Positions 17,747 through 26,840 of a stretch of 64,000 nucleotides of DNA are shown here, piece after piece. Every line of letters begins with the position of its first letter. Position 1 is the stretch's first letter. The notes under the pieces were generated by a model that saw only the letters and a program-made list of their open reading frames with translations, did not search any database and had not been told where the DNA came from. Both the position numbers and the translations under genes were made by a program. Source of the DNA: Rhizobium sp. BK376. Its GTDB lineage: Bacteria > Pseudomonadota > Alphaproteobacteria > Rhizobiales > Rhizobiaceae. Where the stretch lies: positions 16,729 through 80,728 of the forward strand of contig NZ_SLZG01000022.1 in NCBI RefSeq assembly GCF_004341625.1. The letters run 5' to 3'.

Positions 17747-17821
17747 GCGACCAAGCTTTCGTCGAGCGTTAAACGTCGGCACCCCGGGCCGCTTTTTGCC
17801 GTCCATCTGCCGGCATTCTTC

Positions 17822-18247
17822 CTATTGCATTGGCCTGGGCGGCTCGTCGTAGAAAAACGGGCGTGTCCATTGCGACGTCTTGTCTGCGGCCGCCGCGGGC
17901 GCACGATCCTGGCGGGTCAGGCAGCGCACCGCCTGTCCAAACAATATCGCGGAGAACAGGAGGGATATTCCCGAGCCAATTGTATCAAGCGCCAACAGCC
18001 ATGGAACGATGGCCAGCCAGGCAGATATGGCAAGTCGTTCACAGGAGGAGTCCAGTGGGCGGTCGCGTCGCGCGCAGAAAAGGCCGATCCCGCAGATCGC
18101 CAGATTGATGGAGAGAACCGGCTCGGATGGGAGGTCTGGCAACAAAAGAAGCAAAATGGCTGAGCAGGCAAGGATGCCAACTGCAGAAATATCCATCCGA
18201 TGTCCGTCGCTTGAAACAATCACGTCCGGCTTCCTTGTCCTCGTCAT
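17822..18247 (-). CDS. Small multi-pass membrane protein, unknown function
   Basis: This protein is 141 residues from ATG 18247, or 124 from the in-frame ATG at 18196. Four hydrophobic segments are visible (ISAVGILACSAILLLLLPDL, VLSINLAICGIGLFC, LAISAWLAIVPWLLAL, GISLLFSAILFGQAV), with a polar tail ending RPFFYDEPPRPMQ. It is upstream of mgtA on the same strand, with 144 bp between. A perfect FixK-type box centred 40 bp upstream of ATG 18247 implies either a leaderless message or true initiation at 18196. No family recognised. Confidence 0.55.
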   Translation of the reverse strand: MTRTRKPDVIVSSDGHRMDISAVGILACSAILLLLLPDLPSEPVLSINLAICGIGLFCARRDRPLDSSCERLAISAWLAIVPWLLALDTIGSGISLLFSAILFGQAVRCLTRQDRAPAAAADKTSQWTRPFFYDEPPRPMQ

Positions 18248-18280
18248 AGATCGAAAATACCGGAGCCGGCCAGGCCGGCA

Positions 18281-18294
18281 TTGACAAACATCAA
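18281..18294. promoter_or_regulatory. FixK/FNR-type box upstream of the small membrane protein
   Basis: TTGACAAACATCAA is a perfect TTGA-N6-TCAA palindrome. Its centre is 40 bp from ATG 18247 and 91 bp from ATG 18196. Confidence 0.6.
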
Positions 18295-18749
18295 ACCCAC
18301 TGCTGCATATGCTAGAGATCTCGTGATGCGGAAAGCTTTGCCGCTGCTGCGCGGTGCCGGCGTATAAACTCGAAATGATCCTTCTCAATCTCCTTTATTG
18401 ATGCCGCACGACCCCTGCTTGCATTGTGGCCGAGATACTTTCATTGCTCTCTCTTTGAGTTGCAGGCGTTAACCAACAATACTTTCTTTCTCGCATTTTA
18501 TCCTGCCCAATACTTGAGCAGAGAATTTCACGGTATAACGATTAATCGGCTCAAGAGGCTAACTATAGTTGTTTCATCCTGGTACATATCTGCCGCACCG
18601 CGAAACTATTGCCGAAGTAGTGGGCACTATTTCATAACGAATGGGCAATAGGGAGGCAGAAGAGCTCGACGTATCTTATATTGCTAATTTTTCATTAAAT
18701 GGCTAATGCCTCCTTAACGTTGCGTCAGTATCGCGTATAGGAGCAGGAA
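18295..18749 (+). promoter_or_regulatory. AT-rich upstream region of the cellulose operon
   Basis: These 455 bp have no gene and are visibly AT-richer than the surroundings, especially 18470-18720. TTGAGT (18455-18460) with a 17-bp gap to AATACT (18478-18483) is a tolerable sigma-70-like pair. AGGAG with a six-base gap precedes the bcsA ATG. No FixK-type box is present, unlike the neighbouring genes. Confidence 0.4.
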
Positions 18750-20993
18750 ATGAGTAAAGCTTTATCATTTATTCTGTGGTCGTTCAGTACTGCCTTAGCG
18801 GTATTTCTGATAACTCAACCACTCGGCAACTCTGTACAGGTCGTTCTATCCGTATTTGTCATCGCCGTACTTGGCATTATTACGGTCCTGCGATTGGACG
18901 GTGTCTGGAGGCACATATTTCTCGCCTTGGGAACCGTTGTCGTCCTCAGATATGCTTACTGGCGTACAACAAGCACGCTTCCTCCTGTGGAGGATCTATA
19001 TTCGTTCATACCGGGAATTATACTCTATATCTCAGAAATGTATTGCATCGTGATGCTCGGCATCAGTCTCTTCGTCGTCTCTGATCCCCTGGATCGGGAC
19101 CCGGCTCCGAAGCTCGCCGACGAGGAATGCCCGACCGTTGATGTCTTTGTCCCGTCGTATAACGAAAGCCGGGACATCCTTGCGCTGACGCTGGCCTCCG
19201 CCAAAGCCATGCACTATCCGAAGGACAAGTTGAACGTTTTCCTGCTCGATGACGGCGGCACGGATCAGAAGCGCAATTCGCCGGATCCGGCAGTCTCGGA
19301 GGAAGCACATCGCCGCGCCGAAATCCTGAAGGATCTTTGTGCCGATCTGGGCGTCACCTACATGACGCGAGCCGAAAACGTGCATGCCAAGGCTGGCAAC
19401 CTCAATAGCGGCCTGATGCGGACGCACAGTGATCTGGTCGTCGTCTTCGACGCCGACCATGCGCCGGAGCGTAACTTCCTGCGTGAAACCGTCGGATATT
19501 TCAGGGACGATGAAAAGCTCTTTCTCGTTCAGACGCCGCACTTCTTTTCCAACCCGGATCCGATCGAGCGCAATCTCGGCACCTTCAAGCACATGCCGTC
19601 GGAGAACGAGATGTTCTACGGCAAGGTTCAGAAGGGTCTCGACCGCTGGAACGCCTCCTTTTTCTGCGGTTCCGCAGCCGTCCTGCGCCGCGAGGCGCTC
19701 GAAGAAGTCGGTGGCTTCTCGGGCATTACCATCACCGAGGATTGTGAAACGGCCCTCGAGCTTCATTCGCGCGGCTGGAACAGCGTCTATGTCGACAAGC
19801 CGCTGATCTCAGGCCTGCAGCCGGAAACCTTTGCAAGCTTCATCGGGCAGCGTTCGCGGTGGTGCCGGGGCATGATCCAGATCCTGCTTCTGAAGAATCC
19901 ACTCTTCAAGGCCGGTCTGACCCTGCCACAGCGCGTCTGTTATCTGTCGAGCGCTCTGTTCTGGTTCTTCCCCTTCATGCGGGCGATTTTCTTCTTCGCG
20001 CCGCTGCTGTTCATCATCTTCAACATGAAGATCTTCATCGCCTCGTCCGAAGACTTCATGGCCCACACGGTCACCTATCTGATCGTCGGCGAAATGATCC
20101 GAAACTATCTCTATGGCAGCGTGCGCTGGCCCTGGATTTCGGAACTCTACGAATATGTCCAGTCCGTCTATCTGGTTCGCGCCATCATCAGCGTCATCCT
20201 GCAGCCGCGCCGGCCAACCTTCAACGTCACGGCCAAGGGGCAGATGACGAAGGGAGATCATCTCTCCGAACTGGCAATGCCGTATTTCGCGATCTTCGCC
20301 TTGCTCGGCGCAACGCTCTTCGTGGCAGCCTATCGCTACACGACCGAGCCTGAGATCAGCGGTCTCCTGCTCATCGTCGGCGGCTGGAACTGGTTCAACC
20401 TGATCATTGCCGGCGCAGCGCTCGGCGTGGTGACGGAAAAGCGCAGCGATGTCTCCGGCATCGAGCTGCCGACCAATGCCAATGTCGACTTGATTTTCGG
20501 GGATGCGATCGTGAGCGGCTCGATCAGCCAGGCATCCGCGTCCGGCGCTACGCTCGTGCTCAAGCAGGCGCCTGGCATCTCGCTTCGCAAGGGCGATTAC
20601 GGCCGCCTGTCGCTGCTTTCGCTGCCGCCGGAACTCATCGTGCCGACGATGCCGATCACGATTGGTGCTCAAACCGGTCTCGAAAACGGTGAGATCAGCC
20701 TGAAGTTCGATCCGGATCCGCATCACTATCCGATCATAGCAGAGCTTATCCTGCGCGATCTGACCCAGGTCCGTGGCCTGCGCACCATGCGCCAGAAGCG
20801 CCGCAGCCTCGTTGGCTCGAGCCTCGCCTTTATCCGCTGGGCGGTGACCTGTCCGTTCACAGCCCTCGGCCTTGCGATGACCAGCGGATCCGCAGACGCA
20901 ACCATGAAGCAGCAGAAGATCACTCAAGCCCCTGCGGCAGGCAATGCGCCCCAGGCAGCGGCTTCCGTCAACGCGAAGGGAGGTGTGTTGTGA
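18750..20993 (+). CDS. bcsA: Cellulose synthase catalytic subunit
   Basis: This 747-residue inner-membrane GT2 synthase polymerises UDP-glucose and extrudes the glucan. Processive-synthase motifs are intact: DDG at 167-169, DAD at 234-236, FFCGS at 304-308, TED at 329-331 and QRSRW at 367-371. Membrane helices flank the GT domain (about 1-110 and 395-555). The C-terminal region (about 560-665) should be a PilZ domain that releases autoinhibition on binding cyclic di-GMP, yet the RxxxR motif is not visible (EKRSDVSG at 563-570) and the second motif reads QASASG rather than D/N-x-S-x-x-G. It heads a tightly overlapping bcsA-bcsB-bcsZ operon. Confidence 0.95.
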   Translation: MSKALSFILWSFSTALAVFLITQPLGNSVQVVLSVFVIAVLGIITVLRLDGVWRHIFLALGTVVVLRYAYWRTTSTLPPVEDLYSFIPGIILYISEMYCIVMLGISLFVVSDPLDRDPAPKLADEECPTVDVFVPSYNESRDILALTLASAKAMHYPKDKLNVFLLDDGGTDQKRNSPDPAVSEEAHRRAEILKDLCADLGVTYMTRAENVHAKAGNLNSGLMRTHSDLVVVFDADHAPERNFLRETVGYFRDDEKLFLVQTPHFFSNPDPIERNLGTFKHMPSENEMFYGKVQKGLDRWNASFFCGSAAVLRREALEEVGGFSGITITEDCETALELHSRGWNSVYVDKPLISGLQPETFASFIGQRSRWCRGMIQILLLKNPLFKAGLTLPQRVCYLSSALFWFFPFMRAIFFFAPLLFIIFNMKIFIASSEDFMAHTVTYLIVGEMIRNYLYGSVRWPWISELYEYVQSVYLVRAIISVILQPRRPTFNVTAKGQMTKGDHLSELAMPYFAIFALLGATLFVAAYRYTTEPEISGLLLIVGGWNWFNLIIAGAALGVVTEKRSDVSGIELPTNANVDLIFGDAIVSGSISQASASGATLVLKQAPGISLRKGDYGRLSLLSLPPELIVPTMPITIGAQTGLENGEISLKFDPDPHHYPIIAELILRDLTQVRGLRTMRQKRRSLVGSSLAFIRWAVTCPFTALGLAMTSGSADATMKQQKITQAPAAGNAPQAAASVNAKGGVL

Positions 20994-23374
20994 GTTCTCT
21001 CGTTCGGTACAAAATCGCCATGGCAGGCGTTGCGCTTGCGGCGCTGACATCAGGCGCAATGGCAGAGGATGCGGGCTTTTCGTTGTCGGATATTGCCGTC
21101 AAGCAGGCCGCCACGTCTCAGCCTGTTGCCGATGAGGGCAATCTACGGCGCATCGCCGGCGACCGCAGCGCCTTCTTCTTCAACGGCGAAAGCGCCAGCA
21201 GCGAATATCCGTTCTATGCGCTGCCGGCCGAAATCGCGGGCGCCACCAAATTGGTGCTGACGCTGCAGACGGCCATTTCGGCAGCGCCGGAGCGGTCCCA
21301 ACTGCGCGTCTTCGTCAACGACCAGGAGCTTGGCAGCGTCCATCTGACTGCAGGCGACGCCCATCGCGTCGAGTTCAACGTCCCGAACGGTCTCATCCAG
21401 CCGGGATACAACGCGGTTTCTGTCCTCGTCGAGCAAAAGCATCGCGTCGACTGCTCGATCGATGCCACCTATGAACTCTGGACGCAGATCGATCCGGAAA
21501 GGAGCGGATTCGTCTTCTCGGGCGCGACCCGCAGCGACGCGGCCTCGATGCCCGATCTCATCGCGCTTGGCGGCATCGCCAACGGCCGCACGCCGATCCG
21601 TGGACATCTCGTCCAGGGCGCCGACAGCGTCGACATCGACCGCACCACCTCGGTCATCCAGTCACTGTCGATCATCGGCAGCTTCGATCGCCCGACGGTC
21701 AAGCTCACCCATGACGTCTCCAACGAGCCTGGCATCGATGTCGTCGTCGGAACCTACGGCACGGTGCGCGACATCGTCGGCGACGATGCGACCAGGAACC
21801 TGAAGGATGGCATCAGTGTTCGCTCGTCGTCCGACGGCAACCGCAAGATGCTGCTGGTAACCGGTCGCTCGGCGAGCGACGTCGATGCCGCCGTCACACT
21901 TCTGACAGCTGAGGCCGAAAAACAGCAGCACGACGGCACGCCGCAGGGCCTGCGGGCGCTCACCAACATGAAGGGCCGCCTGCTCGATCCGAATTCCCAG
22001 GTGCCGCTGCGCAATCTGGGTTTCATCACCCAGCCGTTCTCGGGCCGGCTTTACAAGGAGCAGGTCAATTTCTCGATGCCGTCGGACTTCTATCCCGGCG
22101 ACTATTCGGCTCTCGTCCTGCATCTTAACGCACAATATGCGGCTGGCCTTTCCAAGGATGCGGAACTCGTGGTGCGCGCCAACAACGAGGTGGTCTCCGA
22201 CATTCCGCTCGGTGCCGGCAAAAGCGGTCTTATCCGCGATCAGCGTCTTCCCATTCCGCTGAACAAGCTGCGCCCGGGCGAGAACACCATCACGTTCGAA
22301 GCCCGCCTGCCGTCCGCCGCCGATGTCGTCTGCGACCCGGTCGCCAATCTGCAGGAGCGTCCGCGGCTGTTGATATCGGGCGACAGCTTCCTCGAAATCC
22401 CGAATTTCGCCCGAGTCGGGCGCTATCCGGATATCGCCGCGCTGGTCTCCGGCTCGTCGCTGAAGAGCAAGGGCAATTCGGCAGCGCCGCTGCCGGTCTT
22501 CGTTCCGCGCCTCAACTCGCCGGCGCTCGATACGGCCGCATCCTTCCTTGCCAAGATGGCCTATTCCTCCGGCCATGTCCTGTCGGTCGATATCACGCCC
22601 GTGATGCCGGATGCCCAGCAGCCGACCGTCATGGCCTTCGGCAGCTATGGCGACCTGCCTCCGGAAATGACCGAGAAGCTCGGTCTCGATCTTGAAGGAT
22701 TTGCCGCCGGCGCAAACCTTGGTGCCGCAAGCGCTAGCAACGCAGCAGCCCAGTCGACGGCGCTTGCGCCGGCGGTGGCGGCGCAGATCCAGGCGCCCGC
22801 GCTTGATGCCGCAAGCGACGGGCATTCCTTCGCGACGGATGCTGAGACCAGCTTGCCCGTCGACCGGATCACCAGGATTGCGGGGAGACTGGCGCAAAAG
22901 GCCGGCCAAGGCATCGACAGGGTGACGCATTTCGCCGCGCAGACGCTCTCCACGCTGCCCTTCAACCTGCCGGGCACGACGGCAGCCCGCCGCAGCCACT
23001 ACCAGCCCGCGGCAAAGGCCTCCTTCATGATCGCGCAGAGCGAAGTCGATCCGGGCGGCGCCTGGACCGTCATCACGGCGCCGACCAACGCGCAGCTCAA
23101 TGAGGGTCTCGACACCGTCATGGGGCGCACGACCTGGAGCCGCCTCAACGGTTCGATCCAGTCGTTCAGCGCCAGCGGCGAGGTCGTGGATCAGGTCGAT
23201 CCGCAACGCGTCGGCCTCTTCCAGACGCAAGCGGCAACCATCGGCAATCTTCGCCTCGTGGTCGCCGGCTGGTTTTCCAACCATGTCTGGGAATATACGC
23301 TCGCCCAGATCGGCGCCGCCATCATGCTCGGCATCTCGACGTTCCTGCTGCTCAAGCTGGGGCGCAACCGATGA
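20990..23374 (+). CDS. bcsB: Cellulose synthase regulatory/periplasmic subunit
   Basis: This 794-residue protein has an N-terminal signal peptide (MSSLVRYKIAMAGVALAALT...AMA) and a long periplasmic region of alternating carbohydrate-binding and flavodoxin-like domains. A single C-terminal membrane anchor (IGAAIMLGISTFLLLKL) is followed by a short basic tail. BcsB docks on BcsA and guides the nascent glucan through the periplasm. The GTG start overlaps the bcsA stop by four bases (GTGA) with GGAGG upstream. A low-complexity Ala/Ser linker around residues 570-620 is an unusual insertion between conserved blocks. Confidence 0.93.
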   Translation: MSSLVRYKIAMAGVALAALTSGAMAEDAGFSLSDIAVKQAATSQPVADEGNLRRIAGDRSAFFFNGESASSEYPFYALPAEIAGATKLVLTLQTAISAAPERSQLRVFVNDQELGSVHLTAGDAHRVEFNVPNGLIQPGYNAVSVLVEQKHRVDCSIDATYELWTQIDPERSGFVFSGATRSDAASMPDLIALGGIANGRTPIRGHLVQGADSVDIDRTTSVIQSLSIIGSFDRPTVKLTHDVSNEPGIDVVVGTYGTVRDIVGDDATRNLKDGISVRSSSDGNRKMLLVTGRSASDVDAAVTLLTAEAEKQQHDGTPQGLRALTNMKGRLLDPNSQVPLRNLGFITQPFSGRLYKEQVNFSMPSDFYPGDYSALVLHLNAQYAAGLSKDAELVVRANNEVVSDIPLGAGKSGLIRDQRLPIPLNKLRPGENTITFEARLPSAADVVCDPVANLQERPRLLISGDSFLEIPNFARVGRYPDIAALVSGSSLKSKGNSAAPLPVFVPRLNSPALDTAASFLAKMAYSSGHVLSVDITPVMPDAQQPTVMAFGSYGDLPPEMTEKLGLDLEGFAAGANLGAASASNAAAQSTALAPAVAAQIQAPALDAASDGHSFATDAETSLPVDRITRIAGRLAQKAGQGIDRVTHFAAQTLSTLPFNLPGTTAARRSHYQPAAKASFMIAQSEVDPGGAWTVITAPTNAQLNEGLDTVMGRTTWSRLNGSIQSFSASGEVVDQVDPQRVGLFQTQAATIGNLRLVVAGWFSNHVWEYTLAQIGAAIMLGISTFLLLKLGRNR

Positions 23375-24474
23375 GCAGGAGGAATGTCTGCAACAGGCTG
23401 GTCGGGGTCGCCAGTGTTCTCGCCTGTTTGCTTTGGTTCACCGACGTACAGGCAGCGCAGACCTCTGAACCCGCCCTGATCCCGGCCGACTACGTGTCGG
23501 GGGCCTGGCTTCTCTACCATGATAAATATGTCGGTTCTGACGGCCGGGTGATCGATACGAGGGCAAATAGCATCAGTCACAGCGAAGGGCAGGGCTATGG
23601 TATGCTGCTTGCCGTCAAAGCCGACGACCGCCGCAGCTTCGACAGGATCTGGGCCTGGACGAAGGTCAATCTCTATGTCCGTGGAGATGGTCTGGCGTCC
23701 TGGCGCTGGGATCCGGCCTCGACGCCGCATGTCACGGACGAGAACAATGCGACCGACGGTGATCTCCTGATCGCCTGGGCGCTCTCGCTCGCGGCACAAA
23801 AGTGGCAGAATGGCGGATATCGCGAGGCTGCGCAGGCGATCGCCGGCGCGATCGCCAAGAATGTCGTCGTCGACAGTTCCTACGGCAAGATCCTGCTGCC
23901 GGGCATTCACGGCTTTTCCAGCAAGGACCAGCCGGACGGGCCGATCGTCAATCTGTCCTATTGGGTGTTTCCGGCCATCCGGGATCTTGGCGCCGTCTCT
24001 GCTGCCTTTCCAGCCGAGGAGCTGATCAAGACTGGGCTCGAGCTGACGCGAGACGCGCGCTTCGGGCCTGCGGCGCTGCCGTCGGACTGGATATCGCTCG
24101 CATCGGCCAGACCGGTTCCGGCGCGAGATTATCCAGCGCAGTTCGGCCACGATGCCATCCGCGTACCGCTCTATCTCGCCTGGTATTCCCGCGACTATCC
24201 GGACGTCCTTGGCACCTATGAGAAAAGCTGGCGCAATGCGCGCGAGCCCTCGGTCGCCGTCATCGAGCTTGCCACGGCAACGCCGATCGCCGGCATGGGT
24301 GATCCCGGCTACGTCGCCGTCGCCGACCTGGTCTCCTGCAGCGTCGGCAGCGAAAAGACCGCTGATCGAGCCGCAGCCTTCCAGACCACCGATTACTACC
24401 CTTCGACCCTGCATCTCCTCAGTCTCATCGCTCTCGCGGAAAGGTATCCCCGATGCTTGCCAGATCTTCAGTAA
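23371..24474 (+). CDS. bcsZ: Periplasmic endo-1,4-beta-glucanase of the cellulose operon (GH8)
   Basis: This 367-residue protein has a signal peptide (about residues 1-29, VASVLACLLWFTDVQAA) and a glycosyl hydrolase family 8 fold. SEGQGYGMLLAVKADD contains the catalytic acid E72. WRWDPASTPHVTDENNATDG corresponds to the substrate-cleft strand found in BcsZ/CelC. BcsZ enzymes trim glucan in the periplasm and are needed for normal fibre formation. The ATG overlaps the bcsB stop by four bases. Confidence 0.92.
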   Translation: MSRRNVCNRLVGVASVLACLLWFTDVQAAQTSEPALIPADYVSGAWLLYHDKYVGSDGRVIDTRANSISHSEGQGYGMLLAVKADDRRSFDRIWAWTKVNLYVRGDGLASWRWDPASTPHVTDENNATDGDLLIAWALSLAAQKWQNGGYREAAQAIAGAIAKNVVVDSSYGKILLPGIHGFSSKDQPDGPIVNLSYWVFPAIRDLGAVSAAFPAEELIKTGLELTRDARFGPAALPSDWISLASARPVPARDYPAQFGHDAIRVPLYLAWYSRDYPDVLGTYEKSWRNAREPSVAVIELATATPIAGMGDPGYVAVADLVSCSVGSEKTADRAAAFQTTDYYPSTLHLLSLIALAERYPRCLPDLQ

Positions 24475-26291
24475 AAACGGTTCTGCTATGCGGCTGCGCG
24501 ATCCTCGTGCTGCCGGTCCTGTCGCAAGTTGTCTCCACCCAGGCGGGCGACATGTCGCCCTTCGCAAGCCCGGCTCCCGTCGTTCCGATTTCGGCGGAAG
24601 CAGGCTCGATGGCCATTCTGCCGATTGACCGGACGGCGCAGACGAGCGCGCAGCCGGCGGCCTCTGTCCCGGTCATGCCTGTCACGCCGCAGGCTGCGTC
24701 CTTAGGTCAGTCGGCCATGATGCCGTCGCCGCAGGATCCGAAGGTGCTGAACGTCGCGCCCGGTGAAAATCCGTTCGCCCCCTCGGCTCCGCCGGTGGCC
24801 GTTCCGTCCGCGGCTCCGCAGGCGCAAATGGTTTCGACAGGCGCCAAGATGCTGCCGGCTGTCTTGCCGCCTCCTGCTGCGTCCGCAGGCGAGAACCCGT
24901 TTATGAGCGCCACTCCGGCGCCGAAATCTGCGACCGATGCGGCTGCCGCTGCGCAGGATCCGAAGGTCGACGACACGGCTCTTCGCTATTATGCCTCGAC
25001 CCGCGACCTGAAGCGTCTCGGCGCCGAACTGCGCCGCCTCAAGGCTCTCTATCCGAACTGGGAGCCGCCGGAAAATCTGTTCGACCAGGCTGCCACCGTC
25101 GACGAGCAGCCGCTCTGGGACATGTACGCCCAGGGCAATTATACCGGCATCCGTGCCGAGCTCGCCCGGCTTCAGACCGCCAATCCGCAGTGGAAGCCTT
25201 CGGCTGACCTGTTGAAGAAGCTCTCTCTGGCGGAATCGCGCAAGGTCATCGACCGGGCCTATGGCCAGGGGAACTGGCCGCAGGTGATCAGCACCGCCGG
25301 CCAGCAGCCCGACCTTCTGGTCTGTGGCGACATGAACACGATGTGGCAAGTCGGTGAGGCGCTCGCCAAGACGCGCGACTTCAACCACTCCTTCGAGCTC
25401 TACAAATATATCCTGACGCGTTGCGATGGTACGCCCGAACGCCTTGCAACGATGCAGAAGGCAAGCCTGCTTCTGCCGGATGTCGGCATCAAGTCGCTGC
25501 TCGCCTTCGGCCGCACCCTGTCCGACGGCAAGTCGGAATTCGTTAGCATCGCCTTTGATGGCCTTCGTCGGCGCATGGGGCAGGCAGCGGCTGCCGATCA
25601 GCTGGCGCAGCGCCCGGCGGACCAGGATCTGCAGGCTTTCTCGACCTATGTCCAGAGCGCGCAGTCGGCTGACGATGCCGGCCTGTTCGGCTGGTATTAC
25701 TATTCACAGAGGCAATGGCAGGCAGCCAGCGCCTGGTTCTTGCTTGCCACGCAATACGGTTCCGATCCCAAGAACATCGAGGGTCTGATCCTCGCGCAGC
25801 GTAATCTCGGCAAGGTCGGCGACGCCTATGCGCTTGCCACGCAGAACATGGCCAAGTCGGACGGTATTCGCGAGCAATATATCGAGATGGTCGCAAGCGC
25901 CCTGACCGATAAGGCACCGGTGCTGAAAGTGTCCGGTCAGGATATCGCGACCTTCCGGACCGCCGTCTTCGATGCCAAATCAGCCCTGGGCGCGCAGGCG
26001 CTGGGTTGGAAGTCGCTGGCCGATAGCGGCGCCAAGGATGCGGCACCGCTCTTTGCGCAGTCCTTTGAATGGGATGTGACGCAAGGTGGTGTTGTGGGGA
26101 TGGCGGTCGTGGCCGCGCGCACGAGGGAATATACCAAGCTCGCCTCGCTGAAGGCGGAATATGGCAAGACTTACCCGGAACTCGACAACTTCAAGATCTA
26201 CACCAGGTCGAGGCCGGTTAAAACGGCGCGGGTCGTGCCGATCAAGAGGCCGGAGCACAAAAAGAGCCTGTTGGCGGCCCTGTTCGAATAG
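24453..26291 (+). CDS. Exported cellulose-operon protein with helical repeats, possible BcsC substitute
   Basis: This 612-residue protein has a signal peptide (SVKTVLLCGCAILVLPVLSQ) and a Pro/Ala/Ser-rich low-complexity stretch (about 30-170). From about residue 175 to 600 there are helical repeats resembling TPR/SEL1 units: an RLGAELRRLKALYPNWEPP unit recurs as RAELARLQTANPQWKPS about 53 residues later, followed by repeats such as WYYYSQRQWQAASAWFLLAT. It overlaps bcsZ by 22 bases. In enteric systems a periplasmic TPR scaffold is part of BcsC. Here no outer-membrane barrel is visible, so this may be a stand-alone scaffold. That role is inference from position and repeats. Confidence 0.7.
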   Translation: MLARSSVKTVLLCGCAILVLPVLSQVVSTQAGDMSPFASPAPVVPISAEAGSMAILPIDRTAQTSAQPAASVPVMPVTPQAASLGQSAMMPSPQDPKVLNVAPGENPFAPSAPPVAVPSAAPQAQMVSTGAKMLPAVLPPPAASAGENPFMSATPAPKSATDAAAAAQDPKVDDTALRYYASTRDLKRLGAELRRLKALYPNWEPPENLFDQAATVDEQPLWDMYAQGNYTGIRAELARLQTANPQWKPSADLLKKLSLAESRKVIDRAYGQGNWPQVISTAGQQPDLLVCGDMNTMWQVGEALAKTRDFNHSFELYKYILTRCDGTPERLATMQKASLLLPDVGIKSLLAFGRTLSDGKSEFVSIAFDGLRRRMGQAAAADQLAQRPADQDLQAFSTYVQSAQSADDAGLFGWYYYSQRQWQAASAWFLLATQYGSDPKNIEGLILAQRNLGKVGDAYALATQNMAKSDGIREQYIEMVASALTDKAPVLKVSGQDIATFRTAVFDAKSALGAQALGWKSLADSGAKDAAPLFAQSFEWDVTQGGVVGMAVVAARTREYTKLASLKAEYGKTYPELDNFKIYTRSRPVKTARVVPIKRPEHKKSLLAALFE

Positions 26292-26400
26292 GGCGATGCC
26301 CAAGACCGGAGCCATGCGGGAAGATTACCGGATGGCTCAGTCGACCAAGTTGCGTCACGCCGCGTCCGAGGGGCGCAAAGACACCCGGTCCAGATGGTCT

Positions 26401-26670
26401 TCACTCATGTGATTTGGGCGCACAAACGCTCATCTTGGCGCATTCCGCTGCCTCGACAAAGGCTTGGCGCGCGGTTTCGCTTGAAACCTGCCCGAGAATG
26501 GCGGCAGAGCAAAGTTCGCGCGCCAACTGGTGCTTCTCGCGGGATCCGGCCCAGTCGTTCGCCAGAAACGCCAGGGCCTCTTTTGGGTCGTGGATGATCT
26601 GAGGAGGGCGCGTCCGGACATGGATATAGACCGGCTCGTCCCAGGTCATCACAAGATTCTTTGTAAGCAT
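26401..26670 (-). CDS. DUF982 domain protein
   Basis: This 89-residue protein has the DUF982 pattern: WDEPVYIHVRTRPPQIIHDP, then KEALAFLANDWAGSREKHQL and a C-terminal helix ending in an acidic/Ala stretch. The family is found almost only in Rhizobiales, often in many paralogues and often on plasmids; its function is unknown. GAGGG lies eight bases before ATG 26670. It lies downstream of, and convergent with, the cellulose operon. No FixK-type box is apparent. Confidence 0.8.
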   Translation of the reverse strand: MLTKNLVMTWDEPVYIHVRTRPPQIIHDPKEALAFLANDWAGSREKHQLARELCSAAILGQVSSETARQAFVEAAECAKMSVCAPKSHE

Positions 26671-26840
26671 TGCTTCAACCCTCGTTGCGCTGGCCAGTCC
26701 GCGTGATAACTATTGTCGCTTGGCAAGGCAAACCCCCGCAGTACGGCAAATGAAACCGCGGCCTTGATGCGACCGGCCGCGATAGAAAGCCGACCTTGAT
26801 CCCGTCGTCCCAGCCGGCGGGCGGCAGCGCCGCCCGGCCA

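Noticed and set aside
19809..21059. 416-codon open frame opposite bcsA
   Set aside because: Highly charged nonsense-like translation; bcsA motifs on the other strand are complete.
21662..23284. 540-codon open frame on the minus strand opposite bcsB
   Set aside because: It is an antisense shadow of a GC-rich coding gene; no domain is recognisable and bcsB on the plus strand is certain.
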